DNA of 64,000 nt from Brachyhypopomus gauderio (taxonomy: Eukaryota > Chordata > Actinopteri > Gymnotiformes > Hypopomidae). The stretch spans positions 359,790 through 423,789 of the forward strand of contig NW_027506907.1 in the NCBI RefSeq assembly GCF_052324685.1. Reading direction: 5' to 3'. A program made the translations under genes and the position numbers. This document shows positions 11,855 to 22,900 of the stretch, one piece after another (within the stretch, counting starts at the first letter, position 1; each line of letters opens with the position of its first letter). A model generated the notes under the pieces. That model saw only the letters and a list, made by a program, of their open reading frames with translations. It was not told the DNA's origin and searched no databases.

Positions 11855-12656
11855 TATTTCCTAAAAGCCGCATATATCTACTGAACTGAATACATTTAAC
11901 TGAACTGATCATTTTCTGAACGGTGCATGTAGCATTTCATATGCGACAGATTTGGCTTTCAGCTGGTGTTGTGTCGAATTCCGACTCCCCTCGTTTAGCA
12001 TAAAGACGCTACAGATTATATTGTTGATTTACGTTTCTATGCATAAATAAGAGCTAGACTTTAATTATCCATCACAGCAAACGGCACATTATCTATGTCC
12101 AAAGACACAGTGGCTCAAGTGTAAATTTTAAATAAAATACACACTGGCTATACCGAAGTTCAACTCTGACCATGACTTCGCAGTATTACAGCAGTATTAT
12201 GTCTAAATATCTAGTTAGGACAAAACTAGAGTGCTCAATGAAATAAGTTATAATCACTGTAACTCCCGAATATCATCTGTAGCGTCTTTATGCGTGTGCA
12301 AACGATCAAGCCCATTTTTACCCGGGCCAGGTTGACGGTAAAATCTAAAGTGTTTCCAAATGGTTGCTTTCAAAGACCGCGGAGCCGTTTGGACTTCGTT
12401 TTCTTCATATTTTAGCGGTTTTGCCTAGCACTACGGTGGCTGAGAAGGCACACCCATACCCGAAAAAATCAATTTTTTTAAAAATAAGAATCAATTCTGA
12501 ATCGTTAAATGTTATAAACGCATTTCGAGTTCGAATCGATTTTTTCCTGCACCCCTAATGAATACCCCCCCCCCCCCTTTTTTACAGTCTCTGTGTAGGT
12601 ACATTTGTCAGCTTTGACTTAAATTTGTATTAAAGCCTTTAAAGAAATAGAGTTGT

Positions 12657-12995
12657 TGTCACGCTACGGTCCCCGAACCCTTCCTTTGGGGCGTGTGTTA
12701 ACGTTGTCTGCGTCTATTCGTCTGCGTCTGTGTACCTCCGTGGATGCGGGTGCGTCTTGTCATTATCCGTCTCACCTGTGGCTCGTCTCGTCATCACGTG
12801 GGGTTGGTGTGGTCTGTCTATTTAATGTGCGTTCGCGCAGTGTCTTGTGCTCGTCGTTGTCTATGTTCTGCACGTCGTGTTTGTGTGCTGAATGTTTCTC
12901 GTGCGCTATTGCGCAATCTTTATTTACAATAAAACGTAACCGTGAGTCAACCAGCGGATCCGTGTCTCTTCCGTCTGCCGCCGGCCACCGTTACA
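12657..12995 (+). repeat. 5' LTR of the short retroelement
   Basis: TG...CA bounded. Contains a TATA-like tatttaat near 12818 and an AATAAA at 12928-12933. An internal gttcgcgcagtgtcttgtg phrase is shared with the LTR at 31961-32301. Confidence 0.92.
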
Positions 12996-13020
12996 GAACG
13001 ACGAGCCGACCAGAGACACC

Positions 13021-14385
13021 ATGCCAGGATACACCACCCGGCCAAAGAGGGGCAAGAAGCCCAGTAAGCGACGTCACGCCTCTTCCCCTGCACAGCACCG
13101 CGGAGCCCCCGTCACCCTCGAAGCGATGCAGCAGGACCCGTTATGTGCGGTTATGCTGCTTCGGGCTCGGGAAGCCAGGACTGAGGAGTTGGCGGACTAT
13201 TTTCGCAAGACCGCGATGCGGTTTTGGAAGGAGCGCCACCCCTCTTCCACCAGAGACCTCTCGCCCCTGAGGGTAGGCTCCCTCAAACTCTGCTCCACGG
13301 AGAAGACCCCTGAGAGCGAGTTCGAGGGGGAGGAATCAGAGGGCGAGGAGGAAGAGGAAGACCAGGCTCCCTCAGTTTGTTCCGCCTCCACCGTATACTA
13401 CGGTGAGGGTGAAGAGGGAGAGGAGGAGGCCTACCCTCCGTCGTTGTGCGACGCCTCCACGGTGGACTACGGTGGAGAGGGAGAGGACTACCCGCCGTCG
13501 CTAGACGACGTGTCCACCGTCGACTACGGGGAAGAGGAGGAGGAGGAGTCCGAGGAAGAGGACTACATCCCTCTGCCCGTAGGTCCCTCTACCACCGTGG
13601 AGGAAGGCGAGGAGCAGGAGTACGACGAGGACGAGTACCCTCCGTCGGAGTGCTCCGCATACCCCGAGGAAGAGAGCTTCTACACTGAGGTTGAGGAGGA
13701 GAACCCTCCCCCCTCGGAGCTGTCTGCCGGGACGGTAAAGGGGAGGTGGACTCCTGAGGCGGGCCCATCCTCCGATCGCTCCGAGGGAGAAGAGATGGAC
13801 TACTCGCGGGGTGGCAGTCCGGAGCAGCCCATGAGCTGGAGCCGGGGCAGTGAGGCGATGGAGACAGAGGGAGAAGACCCCACTGCCGGCTCCAAGGGGC
13901 GGTCTAGAGGAGAAGGAGGGATGCCCTACGGCCCACCGAGGGGAAAGACCAGTCGCGCTGCACCTGGCGCGTCGGCCAACCGCGCTGCACCTGGCGCGTC
14001 GGCCAACCGCGCTGCACCTGGCGCGTCGGCCAACCGTGCTGCACCTGGCGCGTCGGCCAACCGCGCGGCACATGGTGCGTCCGCCAGCCGCGCTGCGCCC
14101 GGTGGAGGGTTTGCAGCAAGGGCAGGAGGAGCACCGCCCACCGCAGCGCCTGCAGCTCCAGCAGCTCCCGGTCTCTCTCCCCTGATTGCCCTCCTTCTGG
14201 CGCGCAGCCTGGCGCCTGTGTCGTGTGTGTCTGTCCCTGTGTTCGTGAGTCTTCCCTTATGTGTGCCTAATCCGTTATTCCCTTTCGTGCCTCTATGTAT
14301 TAATGTACCAGTTTGTGTGTTTGTGTCCGTCCCATTAAACGTGTCTAACGTGTTTTCCCCGGTCTTCCCAGGGAGGGTGTTCTAG
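13021..14385 (+). CDS. Basic/acidic repeat protein of the LTR element, 454 aa
   Basis: The only ORF of the 12657-14866 element; the ATG lies 25 nt after the 5' LTR. Function unknown; by position it could be a gag-like or nucleic-acid-binding protein, but I recognise no domain. Residues 1-25 are strongly basic (KRGKKPSKRR). Residues 40-75 could form a helix. Residues 100-240 are very acidic, with four or more repeats of a PPS-x-C-x-x-STV-x-YG motif separated by Glu runs. Residues 312-360 are five to six copies of a nine-residue RAAPGASAN repeat. The last 70 residues are hydrophobic and Pro/Val-rich. The related element at 31214-32301 keeps the N-terminus and the STVYYGEG motif, arguing for protein-level constraint. 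Confidence 0.7.
   Translation: MPGYTTRPKRGKKPSKRRHASSPAQHRGAPVTLEAMQQDPLCAVMLLRAREARTEELADYFRKTAMRFWKERHPSSTRDLSPLRVGSLKLCSTEKTPESEFEGEESEGEEEEEDQAPSVCSASTVYYGEGEEGEEEAYPPSLCDASTVDYGGEGEDYPPSLDDVSTVDYGEEEEEESEEEDYIPLPVGPSTTVEEGEEQEYDEDEYPPSECSAYPEEESFYTEVEEENPPPSELSAGTVKGRWTPEAGPSSDRSEGEEMDYSRGGSPEQPMSWSRGSEAMETEGEDPTAGSKGRSRGEGGMPYGPPRGKTSRAAPGASANRAAPGASANRAAPGASANRAAPGASANRAAHGASASRAAPGGGFAARAGGAPPTAAPAAPAAPGLSPLIALLLARSLAPVSCVSVPVFVSLPLCVPNPLFPFVPLCINVPVCVFVSVPLNVSNVFSPVFPGRVF
13954..14100 (+). repeat. 27-bp coding minisatellite
   Basis: Five full copies plus a partial of a 27-bp unit starting cgcgctgcacctggcgcg. The first four are almost identical; the fifth is diverged. It encodes the RAAPGASAN repeat in frame. 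Confidence 0.95.
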
Positions 14386-14527
14386 GCTGTTCGTGGCGGA
14401 CTCTCCACCGAGGGCGGTCATCTCCCAGACGCAGGACTGGGCGCTTCGGATCCGCCCATCGACGTGGGTTCGGGGCGCTTGGTCCTGTTGGCACCCCGGG
14501 ACGGGTAGTGCCCTTGGTGGGGGCGTC

Positions 14528-14866
14528 TGTCACGCTACGGTCCCCAAACCCTTCCTTTGGGGCGTGTGTTAACGTTGTCTGCGTCTATTCGTCTGCGTCT
14601 GTGTACCTCCGTGGATGCGGGTGCGTCTTGTCATTATCCGTCTCACCTGTGGCTCGTCTCGTCATCACGTGGGGTTGGTGTGGTCTGTCTATTTAATGTG
14701 CGTTCGCGCAGTGTCTTGTGCTCGTCGTTGTCTATGTTCTGCACGTCGTGTTTGTGTGCTGAATGTTTCTCGTGCGCTATTGCGCAATCTTTATTTACAA
14801 TAAAACGTAACCGTGAGTCAACCAGCGGATCCGTGTCTCTTCCGTCTGCCGCCGGCCACCGTTACA
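14528..14866 (+). repeat. 3' LTR of the short retroelement
   Basis: Direct copy of 12657-12995, same length, ends in TTACA, followed by the GTTGT target duplication. Confidence 0.92.
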
Positions 14867-15193
14867 GTTGTTCTATTAGTAATGGCAATTTAATTTAATT
14901 AAGGGGGTGTATTGAAATGAAATACAATTAGATAATCTTTTTTCTCCATTTACATAATCAACATGTATTTTTTAATCATTGGGTTTTAAGTTTAAGTTTG
15001 AAAACATGCATTTTTATTTCTTTACCTAATACATCACTTTAAGCCAGTATCAATAGTTTGGCTGTCATCATTCATGCACATATCAAGCCTTGAATATATT
15101 TCTGGCTTCAAAAACACGACTATCAACATGCCCCCTCATTATGTTTTACTGCCCCCCCAAGCAAAGCAATCCAGAACCGGGGCTGAGCTTAAC

Positions 15194-16883
15194 TGAGAAG
15201 TGGTCCAGCTGCAACATGAATTTTAATTGCATAGGATTTTCTCCATTAATCTGGAAAGGTTTTGACAAAAAATACTGCAGTTTTAAGTCTATTCATATTC
15301 ATTACATATTGTAACGGCGTCGAATCAGAAGGACCAGAATGAGCCATGACACCAACGTTGGCGAAATGTTATTTTATAAGCAACACACTAAGAGCATAAA
15401 CAAGTGCCAAATACACTTATTCTAAGGGGAAAACTCACTGCGGGGCCTGCTGGGAGGCCTGTAGACTCCACCCCTCAACACTGACGGTACAATATTCAGC
15501 CACCGCAGAACGTGATGGAGGCGGATTTTTTTTTAAACCCCATTAATGTCTACCACTCAAAATCCAGATCCAGAGTGCTAAAAATTGTAGAAATGACGTC
15601 AATTACAAAATGCTAACTGTTAAGCACATTAATTTGTACATCATTTAATGTGACTATTAATCATTAGCGATAGAATAGTCAGCGACGTTCCTAGCAAATT
15701 AGACTTAATGTTACCTCAGAAAAATGCTCAACTATTTCAAGGTTCACCTCACATTAAAACCAATTCAAAATGAGGCCGAGACCGAATTTGAGTAACTAGC
15801 TATGTCGCTAGATTTAGTTGTTAGCTAAATTTCAATGAACTCAATTTCAATATTAATATTTTATTGTTTACATCTTTATCAAATGAAACATTCAAGTGAA
15901 ATGTGCTTTTAGACTGGGCTAACTAGCTAGATAATTAGCTAACGTTGGCTTACATAAATTAAGGATGTTTTCTTACCTGACGTCACCAATAATGCTTCAC
16001 TTAAATTTTCTTCCTCTGTGCCCTGTTTTCATCTTATTTTGTGGAATCATCCAATGATAATCCACTCAAAATAATAATTTGGCAGGCAGATGTAAAATAA
16101 TCCAGGTAGCTAGCTAGCCAAAATAGCTTGTAGGCTGACCGACCGCAACGTCCATCGTCAGCACACTCACTGAAATGTTCAAACATGACCTGAGAGGCGC
16201 GAACAGTTGTCATTGGCCAGTTTCCTGAATGACAGTCAGATTAACCAATTATGGTTAAAAGCAACACGTTGAGCTCACATCATGTTTATGCCCCTAGCCT
16301 AGAGATAACATTTATATTTAATTGGTTGATCAAGTTTTCATTCCAGTGTGTAACTATAGGCACACACATTTTTAAGTTTAAAAGCCTGTTCCATAACAAT
16401 GTACGTCTACCAGTATATCAGTTAATCTGTCTCTCAGTGTGTTACAGGTTATTTCCTTGGTTATGTTCAAGTATAGACCCAGTGTTTAGAAATGTTTCTT
16501 TTAAAAGTCCAGCACCCAAACAAACTGCCATTTTCTATTGCCATTGACTGCACAAGAATTAAAATGAGAACCGACATCAATAGAGATAGAACAATCAACA
16601 GAATCTCCTACAGCCATTACTAGTTACATACTTTAGATATGCCAATGTAAAAATCTAATGTCTGAACTGACATTAGGAAGTCACGCCTCATTCTGTAGTC
16701 ATCGAAAAAATGAGCATTTTCAATTGCAGAAATTCTTTTCTTTTCGTCAAAGGACGCCTAACAATCAAAATACGAGTATTGATACATGTAAGCTAATACT
16801 ATGAAAACCACATTCATTTCTGGACATTGAAAAAAAAATCATGTTTAACTATTTTCATTTCATTACTTCTTCAACTTTTTTAG
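15194..16883. other. Intron sequence without recognised features
   Basis: AT-rich sequence between the nested hAT stack and the first coding exon. A TGTAACGGCG at 15311 resembles the inner end of an LTR read in reverse, but no partner boundary was found. Confidence 0.45.
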
Positions 16884-16965
16884 GACCACCAAGACACAGC
16901 GAGGCAAAATGTGCTACTCGGGGCTCCTGAAAACCTTCATGTTCATCTTCAACGGCGTGATATTC
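16884..16965 (+). CDS. tspan1: tspan1-like gene, exon 2 (first coding exon)
   Basis: Acceptor tttttttag at 16883, 25 nt of 5' UTR, ATG at 16909, donor gtaagt at 16966. It encodes 19 residues beginning MCYSGLLK: the cytoplasmic N-terminus, with a juxtamembrane cysteine that may be palmitoylated, and the start of transmembrane helix 1. Ends in phase 0. Confidence 0.9.
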
Positions 16966-19900
16966 GTAAGTCGCCTCTTTGTGATTGAATCTTGATGGCA
17001 ACTGTAGGTCCAGTGGGGTAATGATGTGGTAGATTTCATCAAGTCCATCAATGTACTTAGACCAGACACTGTGTAATTAAAGTATGATTCCTGATATTTC
17101 TATGTGTCTCTTGTGTTATGCTATCTATCTGATAATTAAAGAGCTTTTAATAGACCCTAAAGGTCATGTGTTCTATGCTATCTGGCCTGAGACCAACTGT
17201 GATGTTGGGTCAAAGTAGATCAAAAGCAAGGGAGACTGATCCCAGAACAGTGGAAAGAGAGCAATGTCTGTCACTGGCTCCACATGTCAACTGGACACCA
17301 TAACTCCTAATCTATATGAACTTGTGTTATGGTATCACATGCATACATTATAGTTCTAATAAAGACAGTGTGTGTGTGTGGTAGAGCCGGTAATGGTATG
17401 GAGGCACTTGGGAATAAAGTTTCAGAGAGCTCAGGACTCCATTTCTTCCTTTTCTCACACTTTATTTTCTTTTACAAACAACTACAAAGTCAACAGCGTC
17501 AGGCCCAACGCAAAGCAATAGCAAGGACGCTCTCCCCCCCTTGTGGGTTCTCTTGCACGGCTTTTAAATCATAGGCTCCTCCCCCAGCAGGTGCGGGTCA
17601 CGCCCCCTCTCTCCCGACTCCGGTAATCTAAAATCAAAGCAACTTCACACAACAATCACACATACGCTCCACACATTCGACGGCCGTCATTATACATTCA
17701 ATACACATGCATATCAAACTATAGTCCATAATAATATAAAATATAAAAGATTGTCATTACTTGTCTCTGGGTTGGTAACCTGCGGTTGGTGATGAGTCGG
17801 ATCTTCCGACCGCATCACAGTGTGTGTGTGTGTTTTGAAATCTCTATAAAAAATCAAAACTCATGTACTGCAGAGAACCTTTCCAGAACTTAGATTTTAT
17901 GGAGGAAATTCTTTCATTTATAGTTAGATTTGTAAGTATTTGGTATGTCAGGAGGATGCCTTACCTGTGTGATGTATAGGGTGAAACTGGGTGTGATTTT
18001 TTTATCATGTTTGCTCTGTTGTTGGTTTAGCATTTCACAATTTTCTGGAGCTCTGTGTACACTGTTAAAGTTGCACGAGGCTGTTTCTTAAGATAACATG
18101 TGGTCCATTTCCCACACCCCCTATTCAAGATCTTTGTTTCTTTGTGTCTCACCCTCTTATACTCCTCATCTGTTTCCTCTCGTCTCTTTTGTGTCTTACC
18201 CTCGTCTTACCCTCTTATATTCCTGTAGAAAAGGCTATGGACTTTTCACTTGACAAGTGGTTCTCCTTATTTTATTTAATGCACTTCCTGATTTCAGCTT
18301 AATGGCTCTTATTTTGACATCGCTAATTTAGGTTACGTCATTACGTATGCCTCCACCTTGGTTAGTTCGGAAGCCTTGTTTATGTTACCTAACTTTGGCA
18401 AGTTTGCTCCTTCATCCGATTAATCCTGGTGTTTGTGTGCATAAATGACCCACGTAAGTAACCAAATATTGTCATTTAAGTTGATTTAAGTCAGTATTAG
18501 GGCATAATTTTACATTTAGTTTATCCTGATGTTATTTAGTAGATTGTGTTGAACCTGTTTAACTCACACACTGCCTACACACGCTGCCTATGTAATTGGT
18601 GTAATTACAGTTCATCTCTCTCAGGTATGTGTATCAGTGATTTAGTATGTAACAGTGTGGTGTGTATGTTATAGTAACTTCATGGACAACATTTAATTTA
18701 TTGTATTTATTTCTGTTGTGTTCAGGATCACGCAAACATCTGAATGCAGATCAGAACCCCTGTAAACTGTATAACCTTAAAGTGTAAATAGAAGAGAGTC
18801 AAGTTTAATTCAACCCGTCTGGCGTCATCCTTTCTGACCAAACCCCCCATTCAACATCTTCACGCCTTAAGTAGTGCTCTGGCCGGCATTCCTTGATTGT
18901 GTCCGATGGAAAACTGAACAGTGCAACCTTTTAGTTTAAAATACAGTCCTACCACCTGCTATCTCCCCTACATTAATGGTCCTTCGAGCTGGATAGCATT
19001 GCACTCAATCAATATGGATATGGAAGATGTTGAAGTCCCCGCTGCGCGCCCCCGACGCCAGACACACCCTCCTCTTCATTATGAAGATTACGAAGTTGAC
19101 TACAGGGGGCTTGGTGCTCATTGGCATGAAGAGGAACAGGTACGCAGTCACAGTACTCCTCGTCATCTCCTAAGTCGCTCACCTGCCAGGAGCACAGCCT
19201 ATGACGCGAAGCTAGAAGAAGTCCAGCATGAGAGGCGTGTGTTAGACCACATGCTAGAGCAGCCCTCGCAGACATGCTACTGCTGGTAAGTACAGCATGC
19301 AGCCAGCGACGACTGCATGAGGCACATAGCTATCATTCAGCCACAGGGGAGGATGACGGAGCATGGACACAACCACCACTGTGGTTAAGCGACACCGAAG
19401 ATGTGCCACCCTCAAGTAGGCTTGTCCCGATCTGATATTTGGATCGGATCGGCCGCCGATATTTGTAAAAAATGCGTATTGGTATCGGATCGGCAGGCAC
19501 GAGAAAATGCTGATCCAGACACCCGATCCAGTTTTTTTTTTTTTTTGAAAGTCCGATCTGTTTTCCAGCGCACCCATTTAGATAATCCATTCCAGTTTTT
19601 GCTGTGTTTTCGCCAGTGAGAGTAAAATCTGGGCCGCATTTTCCAGCACACCTTCAGCACACGAGCATAGCATCTCCCAAATTTAGCTCCGTGGCATCTC
19701 CTAACCATTAGGACCGCCGTGTAAATTTGAAGTTATCTGTAAAAATGTCAGTTGTGTGGGATTATTTTACCTTAAAGGACGACAAAGACATAGAGTGGTA
19801 GAGTGCAGCATATGCCACAGTAAAGTCAAGTGTGGTGGTAAAGCTGTAAGAACTTTTAATACAACCAATCTAATCAAGCATTTAGCGAAATACCACCATA

Positions 19901-22900
19901 AACAACATTACAGTGCTGATGCATAAACAGTACTGATGCTGTTAATAGACTATTTTCTACTCAGGTTGTGTGTGTTGCTTTTTTAATACAATTTACAATA
20001 TTATTTGCACTTATGGCATTTTAAGCCTTGGTTTACTGATGCCATTTTTGTTTGTTATTTATTATTTTGTCTATTTTGAGTTTATTAATTGCTAAATAAA
20101 CAGGTCAGTTTCTCCTTACCAACCATTGTGTATTATTCAAACACACCTAATTCAGCTGGCTACTTGTTATCAAGAGTAAAACGCTTTTCAACATGAATTT
20201 GACAACAAAGTAAGTTGGCTAAATAACTTTAAACTTTAATACAGGGTTGCCCATTACGTCAATCGTGATCGACCGGATATCGTCCATCTGCTCTGACCGT
20301 TGTGTATATATACACCGGCCCGGTAACAATTTACATTCGCCACCCCCCCTCCCCCGGTCAACAAATTACACTCGGGGTGAGGTAGATCTTTCTGACTTGG
20401 TCATCTTATAAGTAGTCTTGCCTAAAAACACAGCCATGAATAAAGAATGGTACCAGAATGTCCTCCGTGAACTGCAGCTATTAGGAAATGAGGCACTAGC
20501 AGCCAGGCAGGATGTGGCGCCAGTAGCCCAGCCGCTGTCAGCACCACCAGTTAGTCTAACGACCAGGCCCACCTACCTCAGCAATAGCCACGGCCTCACC
20601 GTTACTCCGCGACAGTGCCCTGCATGGTCTAGCTTGCCTACACCTCCACCACAGTCCACCTCCACACCATACGGCGCACCTCTGAACCCCACAGCACTCC
20701 GCCCTCTGCCAAGGCAACGTCCACCACCTCCTCAGAGTCTGTTATATGCAACCCGGCAGGTTTTTCACAACACATGACCAGCTAACATCCATTAACACAG
20801 GTGTGGGTGTTGATGAGGACAGGGCTGGAGATCAATCTGTCATGATTAAGTAAGAATGACACCACTGGACACTTTAAAAGGAGCCTGGTGCTTGGCATCA
20901 TTGTTTCTCTTCTGTTAACCATGGTTATCTCTAAAGAAACACGTGCAGTCATCATTGCACTGCACAAAAATGGCCTAACAGGGAAGAGTATCACAGCTAG
21001 AAAGATTGCACCTCAGTCAACAATCTATCGCATGTGGTTGAAATTCTGAAACCCTTAAATGTCAAAATAAAAGTCAGAAGCAGTTGGGTAAGATAATAAA
21101 GTACAATGATTTATTTAACAAAGTATGGATTTATTAAGCAAGTATGGATTAATTAAGCAAGTGGATTAGTTCCAGAGACCTCTGTTACAAACGCACAAGG
21201 CGTCTGCCACAGAGAGCCTAGAGACCCCTCTCCAAGAGACCCCTGTTACAAACGCACAAGGCGCTTGCAATTTCCCCACTCCGAACTCTCATCTTTTATA
21301 CTTTAATCATAAGCACACATGGTGTCCACGAGGTGAACATGAGGTGATTAAATGTGATTGGATAAAACATGACATAATTAACACGTGATTTGACAGATGT
21401 ATATTGGCCTCTCCCCTCGCATGCCCCCTCCACGCTCAGCATCCTCGTGTGTCGCCGAGTGTTGCCGTAGTCCCTTCTAAGTGGAGATTAGGGGGGACCG
21501 ACTGGCGCCTCCAGCGAGGTCAGTTTAGGAACACCAGAGGAACATCAGATTAGGACTGAGCCAAGGCCATCCAGAGAGAACGCAAACACATCTGAGGCCT
21601 ACTGAAGCCACGAGGATGGCTTCAGTGCCATGATTAACACACTTATATGCAAAAGAGCTCTAACATATACATCTAATGTGTTTAATATATACTAAGAAAG
21701 CCTGGCATGACGGGAAATCATAAAATTTCCATCACACGCATCATCAAGAACTTCAAGGAGAGAGGTTCCATTGTTGCCAAAAAAGCTCCAGGTCTCTTAA
21801 AAGTGTTTCAGTTGCGGGATCGGGCTACCATCAGTGCAGAGCTGGCTCAGGAATGGCAGCAGGCAGGTGTGAGTGCATCTGCACGCACTGTGAGGCAGAG
21901 ACCCTTGGAGCAAGGCCTGGTCTCAAGGAGGGCAGCAAAGAAGCCACTTCTCTCCAGAAAAAAACATCAGGGACAGACTGATATTCTGCAAAAGGTACAG
22001 GGAGTGGACTGCTGAGGACTGGGGTACAGTCATTTTCTCTGATGAATCCCCTTTCCGATTTTTGGGACATCTGGAAAACAGCTTGTTCGGAGAAGACGAG
22101 GTGAGCGCTACCACCAGTCTTGTCTCATGCCAACTGTAAAGCATCCTGAAACCATTCATGTGTGGGGTTGCTTCTCAGCCAAGGGAATCGCCTCTCTCAC
22201 AGTCTTGCCTAAAAACACAGCCATGAATAAAGAATGGTACCAGAATGTCCTCCGAGAGCAACTTCTCCCAACCATCCAAGAGCAGTTTGGTGATCAACAA
22301 TGCCTTTTCCAGCATGATGGAGCACCTTATCCAATCCAATCCATTTTATTTATATAGCACTTTAAAACAACAAATGTATACCAAAGTGCTGTACACATAC
22401 TGAAAGAATAAGAAACATAAAACAACACAAATATAAAATTTAAATTTTGTGTTTAAATAAAAACACCAAATTTAGGAAGAAAACACACAACAAAACCCAA
22501 AGCTATAGAAACAAATAAAGCACTAAGAAAATCAAACTAAATCAAAAGCCAATGAAAAAAGATGTGTTTTTAAATGAGATTTAAAAACGGCGAGTGACTC
22601 AATCTGCCTAATGTGCAAAGGAAGGTCATTCCACAATTTTGGACCCGCAGCTGAAAAGGAGCGATCACCTCTGCACTTTCTCAGTGTCCTCGGAACAGTA
22701 AGGAGGCACTGATCTGTTGACCTAAGCGAGCGTGCTGGGCTATAGTGTTGTAATAGGTCGGACAGATACTGGGGGGCGAGACCATGAAGAGATTTAAAAA
22801 CAAATAAAAGAATTTTAAACTGAAACTTAAAGCAAAGGTGATAACTAAATGGCTACGGGAAACAAAACATCGAGATTTTGGGTCCATGGCCTGGAAACTC

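Larger units (their letters stand above)
8041..12557. mobile_element. hAT-like element inside hAT copy A
   Basis: Flanked by the perfect 8-bp duplication ATGAATAC (8033-8040 and 12558-12565). Both ends carry related AATCGATT-rich sequence (cgattcgattcagaatcg at left, cgagttcgaatcgatttt at right). The reference copy of the host hAT at 27183-30001 lacks this insert, which confirms the junction. It contains a hAT MITE (8255-8602) and a piggyBac element (9051-11790). No transposase of its own is recognised. Confidence 0.82.
12657..14866 (+). mobile_element. Short non-autonomous LTR retroelement with one ORF
   Basis: Two 339-bp direct repeats (12657-12995 and 14528-14866) with TG...CA ends, differing visibly at one base near the start (ccccGaac versus ccccAaac). 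They are flanked by the 5-bp duplication GTTGT at 12652-12656 and 14867-14871. The 1.5-kb interior holds a single ORF (13021-14385) and no reverse transcriptase, integrase or protease. A G-rich tract (tggtgggggcg) sits just before the 3' LTR, as a polypurine tract would. Low LTR divergence suggests a recent insertion. A diverged, 3'-truncated relative sits at 31214-32301. Confidence 0.92.
4792..15185 (+). mobile_element. hAT-like DNA transposon, copy A, split by nested insertions
   Basis: Starts CAGGGCCGGCGCTAG and ends with the imperfect inverted partner (reverse complement CAGCCCCGGTTCTGG). It is flanked by the perfect 8-bp duplication AGCTTAAC at 4784-4791 and 15186-15193, the hAT TSD length. 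Its own sequence survives as about 4792-5410, 7906-8040, 12558-12656 and 14867-15185. Everything between was inserted later. The same family occurs inverted at 27183-30001, where homologous blocks confirm the reading. No intact transposase was seen in its own segments. It lies in the putative intron 1 of the tspan1-like gene. Confidence 0.88.

Noticed and set aside
13501..14073. Long minus-strand open frames opposite the 454-aa ORF
   Set aside because: Shadows created by the GC-rich, 27-bp repetitive coding sequence. No upstream signal and no conservation of the reverse frame in the related element.
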